Shown piece after piece: positions 15,190 through 27,643 of a DNA stretch of 64,000 nt. Where the stretch lies: the NCBI RefSeq assembly GCF_900141865.1, contig NZ_FQYW01000010.1, positions 1-64,000 on the forward strand, read 5' to 3'. The position numbers and the translations under genes were made by a program. The notes beneath the pieces were generated by a model that did not search any database, was not told the origin of the DNA, and saw only the letters and a program-made list of their open reading frames with translations. This stretch comes from Anaerovibrio lipolyticus DSM 3074 (GTDB lineage Bacteria; Bacillota; Negativicutes; Selenomonadales; Selenomonadaceae). Each line of letters starts with the position of its first letter. Position 1 is the first letter of the stretch.

Positions 15190-16875
15190 TTAAATCTTAA
15201 ACTTGATTATATAACTCCTGAGAGACTGGGACAGCTCTGCCAAGGTAGCACTTGCTTTGGAGATTTCATCCATCATGGCAGCCTGTTCCTCAGTGGAAGC
15301 ACTTACACCCTGAGCCTCATCTGCGGAGCGGTTACTCAACTGCACAACATTATCCATGGTTTCTCTGATATCGTTGCAAACAACACCAGTCTTTTCGATG
15401 GCTTTCAGAGATACATCAATCTGACTATTCATGTTGGTAATAAGCTCGGAAATCTGATCAAAAGCAGAGCCTGCTTCAGAAACAATTTTCGTACCCTCCT
15501 GTACACCCTCATTGTTTTCCTTCATGGCCTGAACCGCCTTGATGGTATCAGACTGGATAGTAGTAATCATGTCGGAAATGCTCTTGGCTGCACTCTCAGA
15601 CTGCTCTGCAAGCTTCCTTACTTCCTCAGCTACTACAGCAAAGCCACGGCCTGCTTCACCAGCACGGGCTGCCTCAATAGCAGCATTAAGAGCCAGCAAA
15701 TTGGTTTGACTTGCAATATCAGAAATGGTCTCAATAACCTGAACGATATTACCAGAACGCTCACCAAGGGCTTCCACAATAACGGAGGAAGCGTCTATCT
15801 GCTTTGACATATTGTGCATGGTCTCAATGGCCTTATGAACGGTAACCTGACCATTGGCAACTCCCTTAAGGCTCTCATTGGCGGCTTCCTTCATATCATT
15901 GGAGTAATTTGTAAGGTCAGTCATATCACTATTCATGTCGCTAACCTTATCATGGGTAGTTTCCAGGGCTCTTACCTGATCCTGGTTATTTTCAGCCATT
16001 TTTACGGCACTGTTGGCAATAACACGGATACTCTCGCCTGTCTGATCGGCAGTAGCTGTAAGCTCCTGGCTGGCAGCGGCTACCTGTTCTGCTGAGTGGA
16101 CAATGTTAGACATCAATGTCCTGATAGCATTCTTCATACTATTGGTATCATGAGCCAACATGGCAATTTCATCGCTGCCGGTAATATGAAGATCCGGAAT
16201 ACTGAGATTTCCATTTGCCACATTATCCAATGCATCTTGAACCTCCTTAAGAGGATTTAAGGTATGACGAACAGCGAAGGTAACAACGACACCCATAATT
16301 AGGATAAGAATAACAGTAGCAATAGCCATACTTACCAGAAAAGTATTTGCCATGGCATTAAGGTCAGTAGCTGGTACACCTACGAACAACATACCAATAA
16401 TTTTATCACTTGAATCTTTTATAGGTTGATAACATACATAATAATCTTTGCCTACAACCTGAGTTACCATGTTTACGGTTTCGCCCTTATTAAGAACTCT
16501 GTCAGCTACTTCTGCCGAGCATTTGGTGCCGGTGGCACGGGAACCGTCCTCTTTCTTTACTGTGGTAGATACACGGGTATCTCCCTGGAAGATGGTAATA
16601 GCATCATGTGTCTGTGAACTCAGACGGTCAATCATATCATTTTTGCCGTTTATAAGGACATCTCCCTTGTACAGCTGACCATTCTTAATGCTCCATGAGC
16701 CATCATACTTGCCGTCAATAACTTCATGCAAGTAAATTCCATCATTTAATGCCTTGTCTGTCAAAGTCTTATCGAATCCCGATACAGCATTCCGATATCC
16801 TAGAAATGCCGTCACCAGACAGACAGCTATGATACAGATACTAAAAAATAAAATTGCTTTTTTCTGCATATTCAT
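15190..16875 (-). CDS. Methyl-accepting chemotaxis protein with periplasmic Cache domain
   Basis: A chemoreceptor of about 560 residues. TM1 is at about 10-30, followed by a single-Cache extracellular sensor (35-180; typical SYQ-like [20 protein letters not shown]), TM2 (182-206), HAMP (207-260) and a cytoplasmic signalling domain whose hairpin tip reads [20 protein letters not shown], then [11 protein letters not shown]. Single-Cache-3 domains typically bind small organic acids. The ATG at 16875 is preceded by GTGGG at a good distance; a GTG four codons upstream is less likely. No che or flagellar genes are in the window. A complete gene with its own terminator. Confidence 0.93.
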   Translation of the reverse strand: MNMQKKAILFFSICIIAVCLVTAFLGYRNAVSGFDKTLTDKALNDGIYLHEVIDGKYDGSWSIKNGQLYKGDVLINGKNDMIDRLSSQTHDAITIFQGDTRVSTTVKKEDGSRATGTKCSAEVADRVLNKGETVNMVTQVVGKDYYVCYQPIKDSSDKIIGMLFVGVPATDLNAMANTFLVSMAIATVILILIMGVVVTFAVRHTLNPLKEVQDALDNVANGNLSIPDLHITGSDEIAMLAHDTNSMKNAIRTLMSNIVHSAEQVAAASQELTATADQTGESIRVIANSAVKMAENNQDQVRALETTHDKVSDMNSDMTDLTNYSNDMKEAANESLKGVANGQVTVHKAIETMHNMSKQIDASSVIVEALGERSGNIVQVIETISDIASQTNLLALNAAIEAARAGEAGRGFAVVAEEVRKLAEQSESAAKSISDMITTIQSDTIKAVQAMKENNEGVQEGTKIVSEAGSAFDQISELITNMNSQIDVSLKAIEKTGVVCNDIRETMDNVVQLSNRSADEAQGVSASTEEQAAMMDEISKASATLAELSQSLRSYIIKFKI

Positions 16876-17059
16876 TTTTAATCCCACTTTTTTATAACTC
16901 CCCCTCAGTATGTGTCCAAGTTTTTGACCATAAAAATGGCTATTACTATCCTAATTATGAGTTAATATTTCTACACAATAACCTATTATCCTTCTTTTTT
17001 TAATAAAAATAATTAAAAATTATCTTCATAATCCTTAGTAATAAATAAAACAAGCCATT

Positions 17060-17983
17060 TTAATCCCAGAAGGCCGTCAGCTTTTCTATGCATTCCTGCA
17101 TATCCATAGGCATAGGTGCTGTAACCTCCACATTTTCGCCTGTAACGGGATGCTTAAATTGAATAGCAGCGGCATGAAGGGCCTGACGATTAATCAGTCT
17201 GGACGGAGTGCCATACATTTTATCCCCCAGCACCGGATGTCCTGCAAAATCCATGTGCACCCTTATCTGATGGGTGCGTCCAGTTTCCAGCCACAACTCC
17301 AAAAGGGTATTGGGGCCAATTTCCTCCACCAGCTTAAAATGGGTTACTGCTGGCTGCCCCTTGTCATCAGCACGACGGCGGTTGGACATCCCCGGAACCT
17401 TGCCAATATTCTTTTCGATACGACCATCAGGATATTCCTCCAATATGCCTTTACCAGTTACTATGGCATTATAAATGCGGTGCATGGTATTTGCTTTAAG
17501 CTGCGCCTCCAGCTTAGTCTGGTATTCCGGCTTCTTGGCGAACAGTACACACCCAGTGGTGTCACGGTCAAGGCGGTGCAAAGGACGAATGGTAATAGTC
17601 TGTCCCTTATCTTGAAAATATCCCGCCAAAAAATTGGCCAGAGTGAAGCTGTCCGTCTGCCCTGTTGGATGTACCAGCATATTTGCAGGCTTGTTCAAAA
17701 CAATTACAGCATCGTCCTCGTAAAGAACATCCACTGGTCCAATTTGTGGCTTTACCCCAAAGGTATCATCGGCAAACAGGCGGATAGCAACCATATCGCC
17801 ACCCTTAATACGCTGCTTTGAATGAACAGAGCGTCCATTTACAAATACATTTTTGGAACGAAATAGACGCTGACGATTGCGGGAGGATACCTTCATAACT
17901 GATTTTAAATAATCCTCCACAGCCATATCGCCATATTTATCCGCCACAATATATTTTTTTAATGAATTTTGATTTTTCTTCAT
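17060..17983 (-). CDS. RluA/RluD-family pseudouridine synthase
   Basis: A 307-residue enzyme that isomerises uridine to pseudouridine in rRNA or tRNA. It has an N-terminal S4 RNA-binding domain (about 20-75, VFVNGRSVHSKQRIKGGD) and the catalytic core with HRLDRDTTG (136-144; Asp139 is the nucleophile). GRTHQIRVHM and LGDKMYG complete the fold. The start lies 5 bases after the ligA stop, so it is co-transcribed with pcrA-ligA. The exact target position (RluD-like 23S sites or other) cannot be assigned from sequence alone. Confidence 0.92.
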   Translation of the reverse strand: MKKNQNSLKKYIVADKYGDMAVEDYLKSVMKVSSRNRQRLFRSKNVFVNGRSVHSKQRIKGGDMVAIRLFADDTFGVKPQIGPVDVLYEDDAVIVLNKPANMLVHPTGQTDSFTLANFLAGYFQDKGQTITIRPLHRLDRDTTGCVLFAKKPEYQTKLEAQLKANTMHRIYNAIVTGKGILEEYPDGRIEKNIGKVPGMSNRRRADDKGQPAVTHFKLVEEIGPNTLLELWLETGRTHQIRVHMDFAGHPVLGDKMYGTPSRLINRQALHAAAIQFKHPVTGENVEVTAPMPMDMQECIEKLTAFWD

Positions 17984-17988
17984 ACTAG

Positions 17989-20007
<2,019 letters not shown>

Positions 20008-20015
20008 TTAAATAT

Positions 20016-22391
20016 TTACACTTTCTTAATAGGGGCGTATTTCAGTACCAGCCTCTTGACCCCCTGATTTGGAAATGCTATTTGAAGCTCGGTGTTTTCC
20101 CCGCTGCCAGATATAGATATCACGGTACCTGTACCGAACTTGCTATGTGCCGCCTTATCACCGGCTTTCCACTCAACACTTGTATCTGGCTTAATAAGGC
20201 CGGATGGTCTGTTGGTGGTTGCTGTGGCAGAATTATTGCTGTTGGTGACGATTCGGGCAGGTCCAGTGGCACCACGAACGGTTTTAAGAGCATCCATAGC
20301 AGACATGGACTGACCCTGTCGTCCAGCATTGCTGCTTCCCTGGGAGAATCTCGGCATATAGGAGCTGCTTTGGCCCCTATCATTACCATAGGCACCATAG
20401 CTATTTCCATAGCTGCTGCCACCAAAGCTTCTATGTCCTCTGGCAGAAAGCTCCTCCTTGTATTGAGGCGGAATTTCCTCCAAGAATCTGGATGGATCAT
20501 AAACTCTGGTCTGACCATAAATAGTACGCATGGAGGCGTAGGTCAAAAACAGCTTACGCTCTGCGCGGGTTATGCCCACATAGCAGGTGCGACGCTCCTC
20601 CTCCAGCTCCTCTGGGCTGTCCAAGGTTCTGGAATGAGGGAACATGCCTTCCTCCATTCCGGCAATAAATACCACTGGGAACTCCAAGCCCTTGGCTGCA
20701 TGAAGGGTCATCATGGTAACCCTGTCAGTGGCCTCAACGGCATTATCAAGATCAGTAATCAGGGAAATATGCTCAAGGAAATTAAAGAGGCTGGTTTCGG
20801 TTTCCGTCTTTTCAAAATCCTTGGCTACACCCACAAATTCCCGAACATTTTCTATGCGGGAGGTATTCTCCTCTCCCTTCTTCTTATCCGCCTTTAGTGC
20901 TTCAATGTAGCCAGTCTTATCAATAATCTCCTCCATAAGCTGGGATACTGACATACTTTCCTGCTTGTTCATCAGGTCCAGCAAAAGCATGGAGAAAACC
21001 CCCAACGGATTCTTGGTCCTAGCAGTTAAACCAGGAATTTCATTTAAGGTATCAGGATTGGCAATTATCTCAAAGAGAGTAATTTTCTTTTCGTTGGAAT
21101 AAGCCAGCAATTTATTAATGGATGTTTCACCGATACCGCGACGTGGCACATTGATAATACGCTGAAGACTAACAGAATCAAAAGGATTTGACAACACGCG
21201 CATATAGGCGAGAATATCCTTGATTTCCATACGTTCATAGAATTTCAGGCCACCTACAATAGTATATGGCATCCCCTGACGCATAAAGGCTTCCTCCAGC
21301 ACTCGGGATTGAGCGTTGGTTCGGTAGAGCACTGCCATATCCCCATAAGGGGTGTTGAAAATGGTATTCTGCTTTACGATGTTATCCAGAATAAATCTGG
21401 CCTCATCCCGCTCATCAGAAGCCAAATATGTGGTGATATGGTCTCCATCGGCGTTGTCCGTCCACAGCACCTTTTTCTTTCTATTAGAGTTATGCTCAAT
21501 AACAGCATTGGCTGCTGCCAAAATTTTCTTGGTAGAACGGTAATTCTGCTCCAACATAATGGTGCGGGCCTCAGGATAATCACTTTCAAAGTTAAGAATG
21601 TTACGCATATCCGCACCACGCCAGCCATAAATGGACTGATCCGCATCACCCACAACGCAGAGGTTGTGATGACCACCGGCCAGCAGCTTGGTCAGCTCAT
21701 ATTGGGCCCCATTGGTATCCTGATACTCATCCACCATAATGTACCTGAAACGGCGCTGATAACGGGTTCTGATTTCCTCGTTTTCCTCCAGTACGGATAC
21801 AGCAACCAAAAGCAGGTCATCAAAATCAAGAGCATTATTGGAACGGAGCTTGCTCTGATAAAGGGTATAAACCTCGGACACCTTCTGGTCGTAAAATGTA
21901 CCATTTATGCGGACGTGCTGGGCAAAGGCCACCGGACCCATCATCTGATTTTTGGCATTGGAAATAGCCCCCAGAACAGCTCCTGGGGAATACTGCTTGT
22001 CATCAAGATTCAGCTCTTTAAGACACTTTTTAATCATAGACTGAGTATCGCTGGCATCATATATGACAAAATTTTTCTGGTATATTCCCGTAGCCTCTAT
22101 CTCACGGCGTAAAATCCGCGCACAAAAACTATGGAAGGTGCTGAGCCAGATATCCTTTGAACCTGCACCAATCATGCGGTCAACACGCTCACGCATTTCA
22201 GCTGCTGCCTTATTGGTAAAGGTAATGGCCAAAATGCTGTATGGAGATACTCCATGGGCTAAAAGGTTTGCAATACGATGGGTCAGAACTCTGGTTTTTC
22301 CGGAGCCTGCTCCCGCCATTATCAAAAGTGGTCCTTCAAGGCATTCCACCGCTTCCCTTTGGGCGGGATTTAATCCACTGAATATATCCAA
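20016..22391 (-). CDS. pcrA: ATP-dependent DNA helicase PcrA/UvrD
   Basis: A 791-residue superfamily 1A helicase that acts in repair and in removing recombination intermediates and stalled polymerases. Walker A is AGAGSGKTR (26-34), followed by ITFTNKAAAEMRERV, MVDEYQDTNGAQYEL, VVGDADQSIYGWRGAD, EQNYRST, MTLHAAKGLEFPVVF and ITRAERKLFLTY. The C-terminal linker is Gly/Ser/Arg-rich, then a small RNA-polymerase-interacting type domain (VEWKAGDKAAHSKFGTGTVI). First gene of the minus-strand pcrA-ligA-rluD group. A possible ribosome binding site, AGGAGGATAACC, precedes ATG 22391. Confidence 0.97.
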   Translation of the reverse strand: MDIFSGLNPAQREAVECLEGPLLIMAGAGSGKTRVLTHRIANLLAHGVSPYSILAITFTNKAAAEMRERVDRMIGAGSKDIWLSTFHSFCARILRREIEATGIYQKNFVIYDASDTQSMIKKCLKELNLDDKQYSPGAVLGAISNAKNQMMGPVAFAQHVRINGTFYDQKVSEVYTLYQSKLRSNNALDFDDLLLVAVSVLEENEEIRTRYQRRFRYIMVDEYQDTNGAQYELTKLLAGGHHNLCVVGDADQSIYGWRGADMRNILNFESDYPEARTIMLEQNYRSTKKILAAANAVIEHNSNRKKKVLWTDNADGDHITTYLASDERDEARFILDNIVKQNTIFNTPYGDMAVLYRTNAQSRVLEEAFMRQGMPYTIVGGLKFYERMEIKDILAYMRVLSNPFDSVSLQRIINVPRRGIGETSINKLLAYSNEKKITLFEIIANPDTLNEIPGLTARTKNPLGVFSMLLLDLMNKQESMSVSQLMEEIIDKTGYIEALKADKKKGEENTSRIENVREFVGVAKDFEKTETETSLFNFLEHISLITDLDNAVEATDRVTMMTLHAAKGLEFPVVFIAGMEEGMFPHSRTLDSPEELEEERRTCYVGITRAERKLFLTYASMRTIYGQTRVYDPSRFLEEIPPQYKEELSARGHRSFGGSSYGNSYGAYGNDRGQSSSYMPRFSQGSSNAGRQGQSMSAMDALKTVRGATGPARIVTNSNNSATATTNRPSGLIKPDTSVEWKAGDKAAHSKFGTGTVISISGSGENTELQIAFPNQGVKRLVLKYAPIKKV

Positions 22392-22426
22392 GGTTATCCT
22401 CCTAGTTGTTAATCAAAAAAGAAATA

Positions 22427-22471
22427 ACCCCTTCAGGGCCTATTTAGGCAATAGAGCCATGCTGAAGGGGT
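22427..22471 (-). terminator. Intrinsic terminator of ppaC
   Basis: ACCCCTTCAG (22427-22436) pairs with CTGAAGGGGT (22462-22471). The minus strand then runs into TTATTTCTTTTTTG. It separates the pyrophosphatase gene from pcrA. Confidence 0.8.
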
Positions 22472-22480
22472 AAAAATTAC

Positions 22481-23407
22481 TTAGAATTTTGCAGCAGCCT
22501 CGGTAAGAGGAGGTACAATCTGCTTTTTGCGGGACATTACCCCTGGCAGATGAATGCAATCACCGGAAGCATCCTGCTTGAAGGCATCTGCAATCAGCTT
22601 CTTAGGCTCACCATAGAATACCAGATCAGTGGATTCCTCAATAATATCGGTAACCATAAGCATAATCAGATTATAGCCTTCCTTATCGCAAATATCCTTC
22701 ATGGCAGCGGTAATATCAGCCTTCATATCAAGAACCTCAGCAGTGTCCATAACAGAAATCTGGCTTACCAGAGCCTTGTAGCTACCAAAGCTGAATGGCT
22801 TGGAATCTGTCTTGGCAATCTCAGCAGGAGTCTTGTCGCCAACGCCGGCACCAGCCTTCAGCATAGCCATAGCATACTCATGAAGGTCAACCTCTGCAAT
22901 CTCAGCCAGCTTCTCAGCAGCATCGTGATCCTTATCAGTGCAGGTTGGAGACTTATAAAGGACTGTATCGGACATAATCGCAGAAAGAAGAAGACCTGCA
23001 ATGTCCTTTGGAATATTGATGTTCTTGTCCCAGAACATATTGGCAATAATAGTGGAAGTACAGCCAACTGGCTCAGTATGAACATAGATTGGACCAGCAG
23101 TGTTCAGACCACCGAAACGATGATGGTCAACGATTTCAATAAGCTCAGCATCAGCCAGACCATCGATAGCCTGGCCCACCTCATTGTGGTCCACCTGAAT
23201 AACCTTCTGACCAGCCTCGACCTTGGTTGCCAAAATTGGAGCAGCCACATCGAAATAATCAAGTGCGTACTGGGTTTCCTTATTGATTTCACCGCAACGG
23301 ATAGCAGTTGCATCCTCCCCCATAGCCTGCTTTAAAGCTGCATAGGAAATAGCAGCGCAGATGGAATCGGTGTCTGGATTCTTGTGTCCTACAACATAAA
23401 TACTCAT
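22481..23407 (-). CDS. ppaC: Manganese-dependent inorganic pyrophosphatase (family II)
   Basis: This DHH-family enzyme (308 residues) hydrolyses pyrophosphate to drive biosynthesis. Metal-binding motifs are GHKNPDTDS (7-15), VDHNEVGQ, and EIVDHHRFGG. The C-terminal DHHA2 domain ends with the substrate-binding SRKKQIVPPL. It lacks the CBS/DRTGG regulatory insert of larger family II members. Typical of Firmicutes. It follows trmL with a hairpin-rich spacer between, and has its own terminator. Confidence 0.97.
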   Translation of the reverse strand: MSIYVVGHKNPDTDSICAAISYAALKQAMGEDATAIRCGEINKETQYALDYFDVAAPILATKVEAGQKVIQVDHNEVGQAIDGLADAELIEIVDHHRFGGLNTAGPIYVHTEPVGCTSTIIANMFWDKNINIPKDIAGLLLSAIMSDTVLYKSPTCTDKDHDAAEKLAEIAEVDLHEYAMAMLKAGAGVGDKTPAEIAKTDSKPFSFGSYKALVSQISVMDTAEVLDMKADITAAMKDICDKEGYNLIMLMVTDIIEESTDLVFYGEPKKLIADAFKQDASGDCIHLPGVMSRKKQIVPPLTEAAAKF

Positions 23408-23438
23408 TAAAAATAATCCTCCTAAAATATATCAAGTG

Positions 23439-23479
23439 CCTTCCCCCCTGGGGAAGGTGGGCACGAAGTGCTCGGATGA
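23439..23479. repeat. REP-like palindromic unit between trmL and ppaC
   Basis: Two adjacent hairpins, CCTTCCCC-CCT-GGGGAAGG (23439-23457) and GCAC-GAA-GTGC (23461-23471), are followed by TCGGATGAGG. From memory, intergenic units of the form CTTCCCC...GGGGAAGGTGG-CACGAAGTG-CGGATGAGG are dispersed in many Firmicutes genomes. Only one copy is in this window. There is no T run, so a terminator role is unlikely; it may stabilise the upstream message. Confidence 0.55.
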
Positions 23480-23481
23480 GG

Positions 23482-23964
23482 TCAAGTTCTTGGTCCTGGT
23501 CCAACCTGCTGAAGATTTACATAATCCAGCTGGCGCATGGCTTCATAAGCCACAATAGCCGCAGAATTGGACAAATTCAGTGAACGGGCACCTTCTATCA
23601 TTGGAATACGAATACACTTTTCCCAATTGGCCTTTAAAATGGACTCCGGGATACCAGCGGTTTCCTTGCCAAAAACCAACATATCATCCAGCTGGAAGGT
23701 GGCCTCGGAATGGGCTCTAGGGGCCTTGGTGGTACAATAATGGAAGTTATTTTCCGGATATTTATCCAGAACTTCCTGAAAGTTTTCATGGACATGAACC
23801 TTCACCATATCCCAATAGTCAAGACCAGCCCGCTTTAAGTGTTTATCATCAATGGAGAAGCCCAAGGGCTTCACCAAATGAAGCTCAATACCAGTAGCCG
23901 CACAAAGACGGGCAATATTACCGGTATTGCCGGGAATTTCCGGCTCAATAAGAACAATATGCAT
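23482..23964 (-). CDS. trmL: tRNA (cytidine/uridine(34)-2'-O)-methyltransferase
   Basis: A 160-residue SPOUT-class enzyme that methylates the wobble ribose of certain tRNA-Leu species with SAM. Seen motifs: EPEIPGNTGNIARLCAAT (motif 1), FGKETAGIPESIL (motif 2) and IRIPMIEGARSLNLSNSAAI (motif 3, the knot that binds SAM). Length matches TrmL/YibK. It starts 17 bases after the ilvD stop and probably shares its transcript. Confidence 0.96.
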   Translation of the reverse strand: MHIVLIEPEIPGNTGNIARLCAATGIELHLVKPLGFSIDDKHLKRAGLDYWDMVKVHVHENFQEVLDKYPENNFHYCTTKAPRAHSEATFQLDDMLVFGKETAGIPESILKANWEKCIRIPMIEGARSLNLSNSAAIVAYEAMRQLDYVNLQQVGPGPRT

Positions 23965-23980
23965 TATATAACCTCAAAAA

Positions 23981-25639
23981 TTAATCAGCTGTCACCACAG
24001 CACCCTTGGATGCAGAGGTGGTGAGCTTGGCATAGCGTGCCAGATAGCCGTGCTTGATTTTTGGCTCCGGCTTAACCCATGCAGCCTTACGCTTGGCAAG
24101 GGTTTCGTCGTCTACGCGGAGCTCCAGCTTGCGATTTGGAATATCAATATCAATAATGTCCCCGTCCTCAATAAGGGCGATAGGACCACCTGCCATAGCC
24201 TCTGGAGATACGTGGCCAATGCAGGCACCACGGCTGGCTCCAGAGAAACGGCCATCTGTAATAAGGCCAACCTTCAAGCCACGGCCCACAATAGCCGCAG
24301 TAGGATTCAGCATCTCCTGCATACCAGGACCACCCTTAGGGCCTTCGTAGCGGATAACCACAACATCACCGTCATGAATGTCACCATCCATAATGGCGTT
24401 TACAGCATCCTCCTCGGAGCTGTAGCACTTGGCCTTGCCGGAATATACCAGCATATCCTCAGCTACTGCAGAAGCCTTTACAACAGCATTTTCAGGACAG
24501 AGATTACCAGAGAGAATTGCCAGACCACCCTCTGGGCGATAAGGCTCCTCAACTGTTTTTATAACATCTGGGCGCAAAATCCTTGCATTGGTAATACGAT
24601 CTGCCACAGTGCCACAAACAGTAAGGGCGTCCGTGTGAATAATCCCCTTCTTTGACAGCTCCTTCATTACGGCTGAAATACCACCAGCCTCGTTTAAATC
24701 AACAATATGATGATGTCCGGCAGGGCTCAGACAGGCAATATATGGTGTATTGTGACTGATTTCATCAAATTTCTGGGCAGGCAGGTCAATACCGGCCTCA
24801 TGGGCAATAGCAGTGAGATGAAGTACAGTATTGGAGGAACCGCCGATACCCATATCCACAGTAATGGCATTTTCAAAGGCCTTTTGAGTCAAAATATCCC
24901 GTGGCTTAATGTCCTTCTTTACCAGTTCCAGAATACGCTCACCAGCACGCTTGGCCAAAAGTCTGCGTGCCCCTGTGTACGCAGCTGGAATAGTGCCATT
25001 TCCTGGCAGACCCATACCCAGAGCCTCAGTTAGACAGTTCATAGTATTTGCAGTGAACAGACCAGCACAGGAGCCACAGCCAGGGCAAGCCACTGCCTCG
25101 ATAGCTGTCATATCCTCCTCGCTGATTTTACCAGCCGCAAATTCGCCTGCTGCCTCAAAGGACTGGCTGACGCTTATGTCCTTGCCATGATAACGGCCTG
25201 GCAGCATAGGGCCACCGCTTACAACGATACAAGGAATATTAAGACGGGCTGCTGCCATAAGCATACCCGGAACAACCTTATCACAGTTTGGAATCAAAAC
25301 CAATCCGTCAAAGCCGGTTGCCATAGCCACTGCCTCAATGGAGTCAGCAATCAGCTCACGACTGGCAAGTGAGTATTTCATGCCTGTATGCCCCATGGCG
25401 ATACCATCGCAAACACCGATTGCAGGGAACTCCATAGGAGTACCGCCGGCTGCGGCTACCCCCAGCTTGGCTGCTTCAGCAATCTCTTTAAGATGAATAT
25501 GGCCTGGAATTACTTCATTAAAGGAGTTACAGATACCAATCAATGGCTTCTTCAAATCCTCTGGGCCAAAGCCCATGGCATTAAACAGGGAACGATGGGC
25601 GCAACGGGTAGCGCCTTTTTTTACAACATCTGATCTCAT
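23981..25639 (-). CDS. ilvD: Dihydroxy-acid dehydratase
   Basis: The 552-residue IlvD catalyses the third common step of valine, isoleucine and leucine synthesis, dehydrating 2,3-dihydroxy acids to 2-oxo acids with an Fe-S cluster. Cluster ligands are visible as Cys in [10 protein letters not shown] (Cys77), PNCDKVVPG (Cys119) and [10 protein letters not shown] (around 185-191). [16 protein letters not shown] lies near the C-terminus. Start ATG 25639 follows AGGTGTG. No other ilv or leu genes are adjacent and no T-box leader was seen in the 126 bases upstream. Followed by trmL. Confidence 0.98.
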   Translation of the reverse strand: MRSDVVKKGATRCAHRSLFNAMGFGPEDLKKPLIGICNSFNEVIPGHIHLKEIAEAAKLGVAAAGGTPMEFPAIGVCDGIAMGHTGMKYSLASRELIADSIEAVAMATGFDGLVLIPNCDKVVPGMLMAAARLNIPCIVVSGGPMLPGRYHGKDISVSQSFEAAGEFAAGKISEEDMTAIEAVACPGCGSCAGLFTANTMNCLTEALGMGLPGNGTIPAAYTGARRLLAKRAGERILELVKKDIKPRDILTQKAFENAITVDMGIGGSSNTVLHLTAIAHEAGIDLPAQKFDEISHNTPYIACLSPAGHHHIVDLNEAGGISAVMKELSKKGIIHTDALTVCGTVADRITNARILRPDVIKTVEEPYRPEGGLAILSGNLCPENAVVKASAVAEDMLVYSGKAKCYSSEEDAVNAIMDGDIHDGDVVVIRYEGPKGGPGMQEMLNPTAAIVGRGLKVGLITDGRFSGASRGACIGHVSPEAMAGGPIALIEDGDIIDIDIPNRKLELRVDDETLAKRKAAWVKPEPKIKHGYLARYAKLTTSASKGAVVTAD

Positions 25640-25765
25640 AAATACACACCTGCCTAAATATTTGATTCTAAAGCTTGTTTACCAAGCTACACACATACGC
25701 ATATTTTATCATATTTCAAACGCGTTTAAAACTGATAATTGATTCATTTAGCCCTATCTGATTTT

Positions 25766-26302
25766 TTAAAACTCTATGCCCTTTTGTGCCTTGATGCCCT
25801 TTTGGTAAGGATGCTTTATGAGCTTCATTTCCGTTACCAAGTCAGCCATATCAATTATATCCTCCTTGGCATCACGGCCGGTAAGTACCACATGGAGCTC
25901 AGCAGGCCGTTTGGCAAGCAGAGCCTTCACATCCTCAACAGCTATCAGCTCAAACTTCACTGCATAATTTATTTCATCGAGAATTATAAGGTCATAGCTG
26001 CCTGATTCAAAGGCTTTCCTCGCTTCTTTAAGTGCCTCTTTAGCTGCCTCAATATGCTCTGCCTTATCATCAGTGTTTCGCTGAAAGCCCTTGCCAAGCC
26101 TTCTTAGCTCAATACGGCCGTCTATTTCCCCCAGCTTTTTGATGGTTTCAATTTCTCCGTATTTCCAGCCGCCTTTAATAAACTGTAAAATAAGAACCCG
26201 AAGCCCATCCCCCCAGGCTCTCATGGCAAGGCCCAATGCCGCCGTGGTTTTTCCTTTTCCATTTCCCGTATGAACAATGATTAAGCCATTCTTTTCTTCC
26301 AT
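25766..26302 (-). CDS. cobO: Cob(I)yrinic acid a,c-diamide adenosyltransferase
   Basis: The 178-residue CobO/CobA/BtuR enzyme transfers the adenosyl group of ATP to the cobalt of corrinoids, in de novo synthesis or salvage of adenosylcobalamin. P-loop HTGNGKGKTTAALGLA (11-26), LQFIKGGWKYGE, LDEINYAV and VVLTGRDA are all family motifs. Its start overlaps the end of the MATE gene by 22 bases, so translation is coupled. Functionally it fits with the cobalamin riboswitch and uptake genes at 55-60 kb, though it is far from them. Confidence 0.96.
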   Translation of the reverse strand: MEEKNGLIIVHTGNGKGKTTAALGLAMRAWGDGLRVLILQFIKGGWKYGEIETIKKLGEIDGRIELRRLGKGFQRNTDDKAEHIEAAKEALKEARKAFESGSYDLIILDEINYAVKFELIAVEDVKALLAKRPAELHVVLTGRDAKEDIIDMADLVTEMKLIKHPYQKGIKAQKGIEF

Positions 26303-27621
26303 AGCTTCTTCTCCACTTTGTTAAACACGTGAATATACAGTCCTACAATTACAAATACAGTAACGCTCCAGCTTATTGGATATACTGCCATCAGCACCTC
26401 AAAGGTTGGATATTCTGCAAAGACGGTATAAACGTAAAAAATACGGAACACGCAAACACCCAGCATACAGGCAATGGCCGGAACCAGTGAATAGCCCACG
26501 CCACGCATGGCCCCACTAAGGGTTTCAATAAATATATTTATTACCTCAAAGGTAAGAATGTACCGAATACGTATTGCGGCATATTCCAAAACTGCCGGAT
26601 CAGCTGTAAAAATCTCTGACAAAGGATAAGCAAAGACAGCAAAAGCAATACTAATGGAACCCGTAATAAGCGTACTGATACCAAGGGTTACCTTTATTAC
26701 CCTACGACAGCGGGCAATATTCTTTGCACCGTAATTCTGTCCCACAAAGGTGGTTGCCGCCTGGGAAAAGGCCTGCAAAATAAAGAAGCCCGCAAATTCA
26801 AAATTCAAGGCAACTGCAGTGGCTGCCACCACTTCGGCACCCAAATTATTTAAAGCCACCTGAATAATTACATTTGAAAAGGAGAACACCATGCCCTGAA
26901 AGCCCGTTGGCAATCCTACCTTGCAAATATGGATAAGGATAGCTTTATCAACCCACAATTTATCAAATCTTAACTGCATTGGCCCCTTTTCATTATGAAG
27001 CCAATAAATCATCAAACTGGCACTGGCACAGCTGGCCATTACAGTGGCAATGGCAACACCTTCCACTGCCATCCCCAACTGGATAACAAAAAACAGATTC
27101 AACAACACGTTAATTGTGCCTGCGCACAGCATAGCATAAAGGGGACGCTTGGTATCTCCCTTGGCACGTAAAAGGGAGGCTCCAAAGTTATATACCAGCA
27201 TAATAGGCACGCCCCCCATTAAAATGCGAAGGTACAGCACCGCCTGATCCATAATATCCTCAGGGGTATCAACCATGCGCAAAATATCCGGGGCAAAATA
27301 CACGCCAAAAACGGCCAGCGCAATACCACTGGTAACAGCCAACACGATTGATGTATGAATGGTCTTTTTGATGCGCAGATAGTCTTTGGAGCCTATACGC
27401 ATGGCACAAACTACATTTGCACCGATGGAAAGACCGATAACAAGGTTCAGCATAAGATTTATGACAATGGCATTAGCACCAACTGCGGCCAATGCCTCCT
27501 TGCCCACGAACTGACCTACCACAGCAACATCCGTTGCGTTGAACAACTGCTGCATAATACTGGTACAGGCAAGTGGAATCGCGAATTTCAATATCTTGTC
27601 CCAGATACTGCCCTCCAGCAT
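26281..27621 (-). CDS. MATE-family efflux transporter
   Basis: A protein of about 446 residues with twelve hydrophobic helices in two related halves, characteristic of MATE Na+- or H+-coupled drug and metabolite exporters (QQLFNATDVAVVGQFVGKEA in the first half, FVGQNYGAKNIARCRRV in the second). ATG 27621 follows TAGGAAG at 7 bases; an upstream TTG (27642) has no such site. The gene follows ftsK closely and overlaps cobO. The substrate is unknown. Confidence 0.93.
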   Translation of the reverse strand: MLEGSIWDKILKFAIPLACTSIMQQLFNATDVAVVGQFVGKEALAAVGANAIVINLMLNLVIGLSIGANVVCAMRIGSKDYLRIKKTIHTSIVLAVTSGIALAVFGVYFAPDILRMVDTPEDIMDQAVLYLRILMGGVPIMLVYNFGASLLRAKGDTKRPLYAMLCAGTINVLLNLFFVIQLGMAVEGVAIATVMASCASASLMIYWLHNEKGPMQLRFDKLWVDKAILIHICKVGLPTGFQGMVFSFSNVIIQVALNNLGAEVVAATAVALNFEFAGFFILQAFSQAATTFVGQNYGAKNIARCRRVIKVTLGISTLITGSISIAFAVFAYPLSEIFTADPAVLEYAAIRIRYILTFEVINIFIETLSGAMRGVGYSLVPAIACMLGVCVFRIFYVYTVFAEYPTFEVLMAVYPISWSVTVFVIVGLYIHVFNKVEKKLWKKRMA

Positions 27622-27643
27622 ATTTATACTTCCTAAAGCCAAA

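Noticed and set aside
15181-16095. Long plus-strand frames opposite the chemoreceptor gene
   Set aside because: Shadows of the repetitive coiled-coil coding sequence.
20082-22473. Several 130-270-residue plus-strand frames opposite pcrA
   Set aside because: No start signals and no recognisable domains; pcrA is complete on the minus strand.
25640-25765. T-box or leucine attenuator before ilvD
   Set aside because: No T-box consensus, no leader peptide rich in branched-chain codons and no terminator were seen in the 126-base gap.
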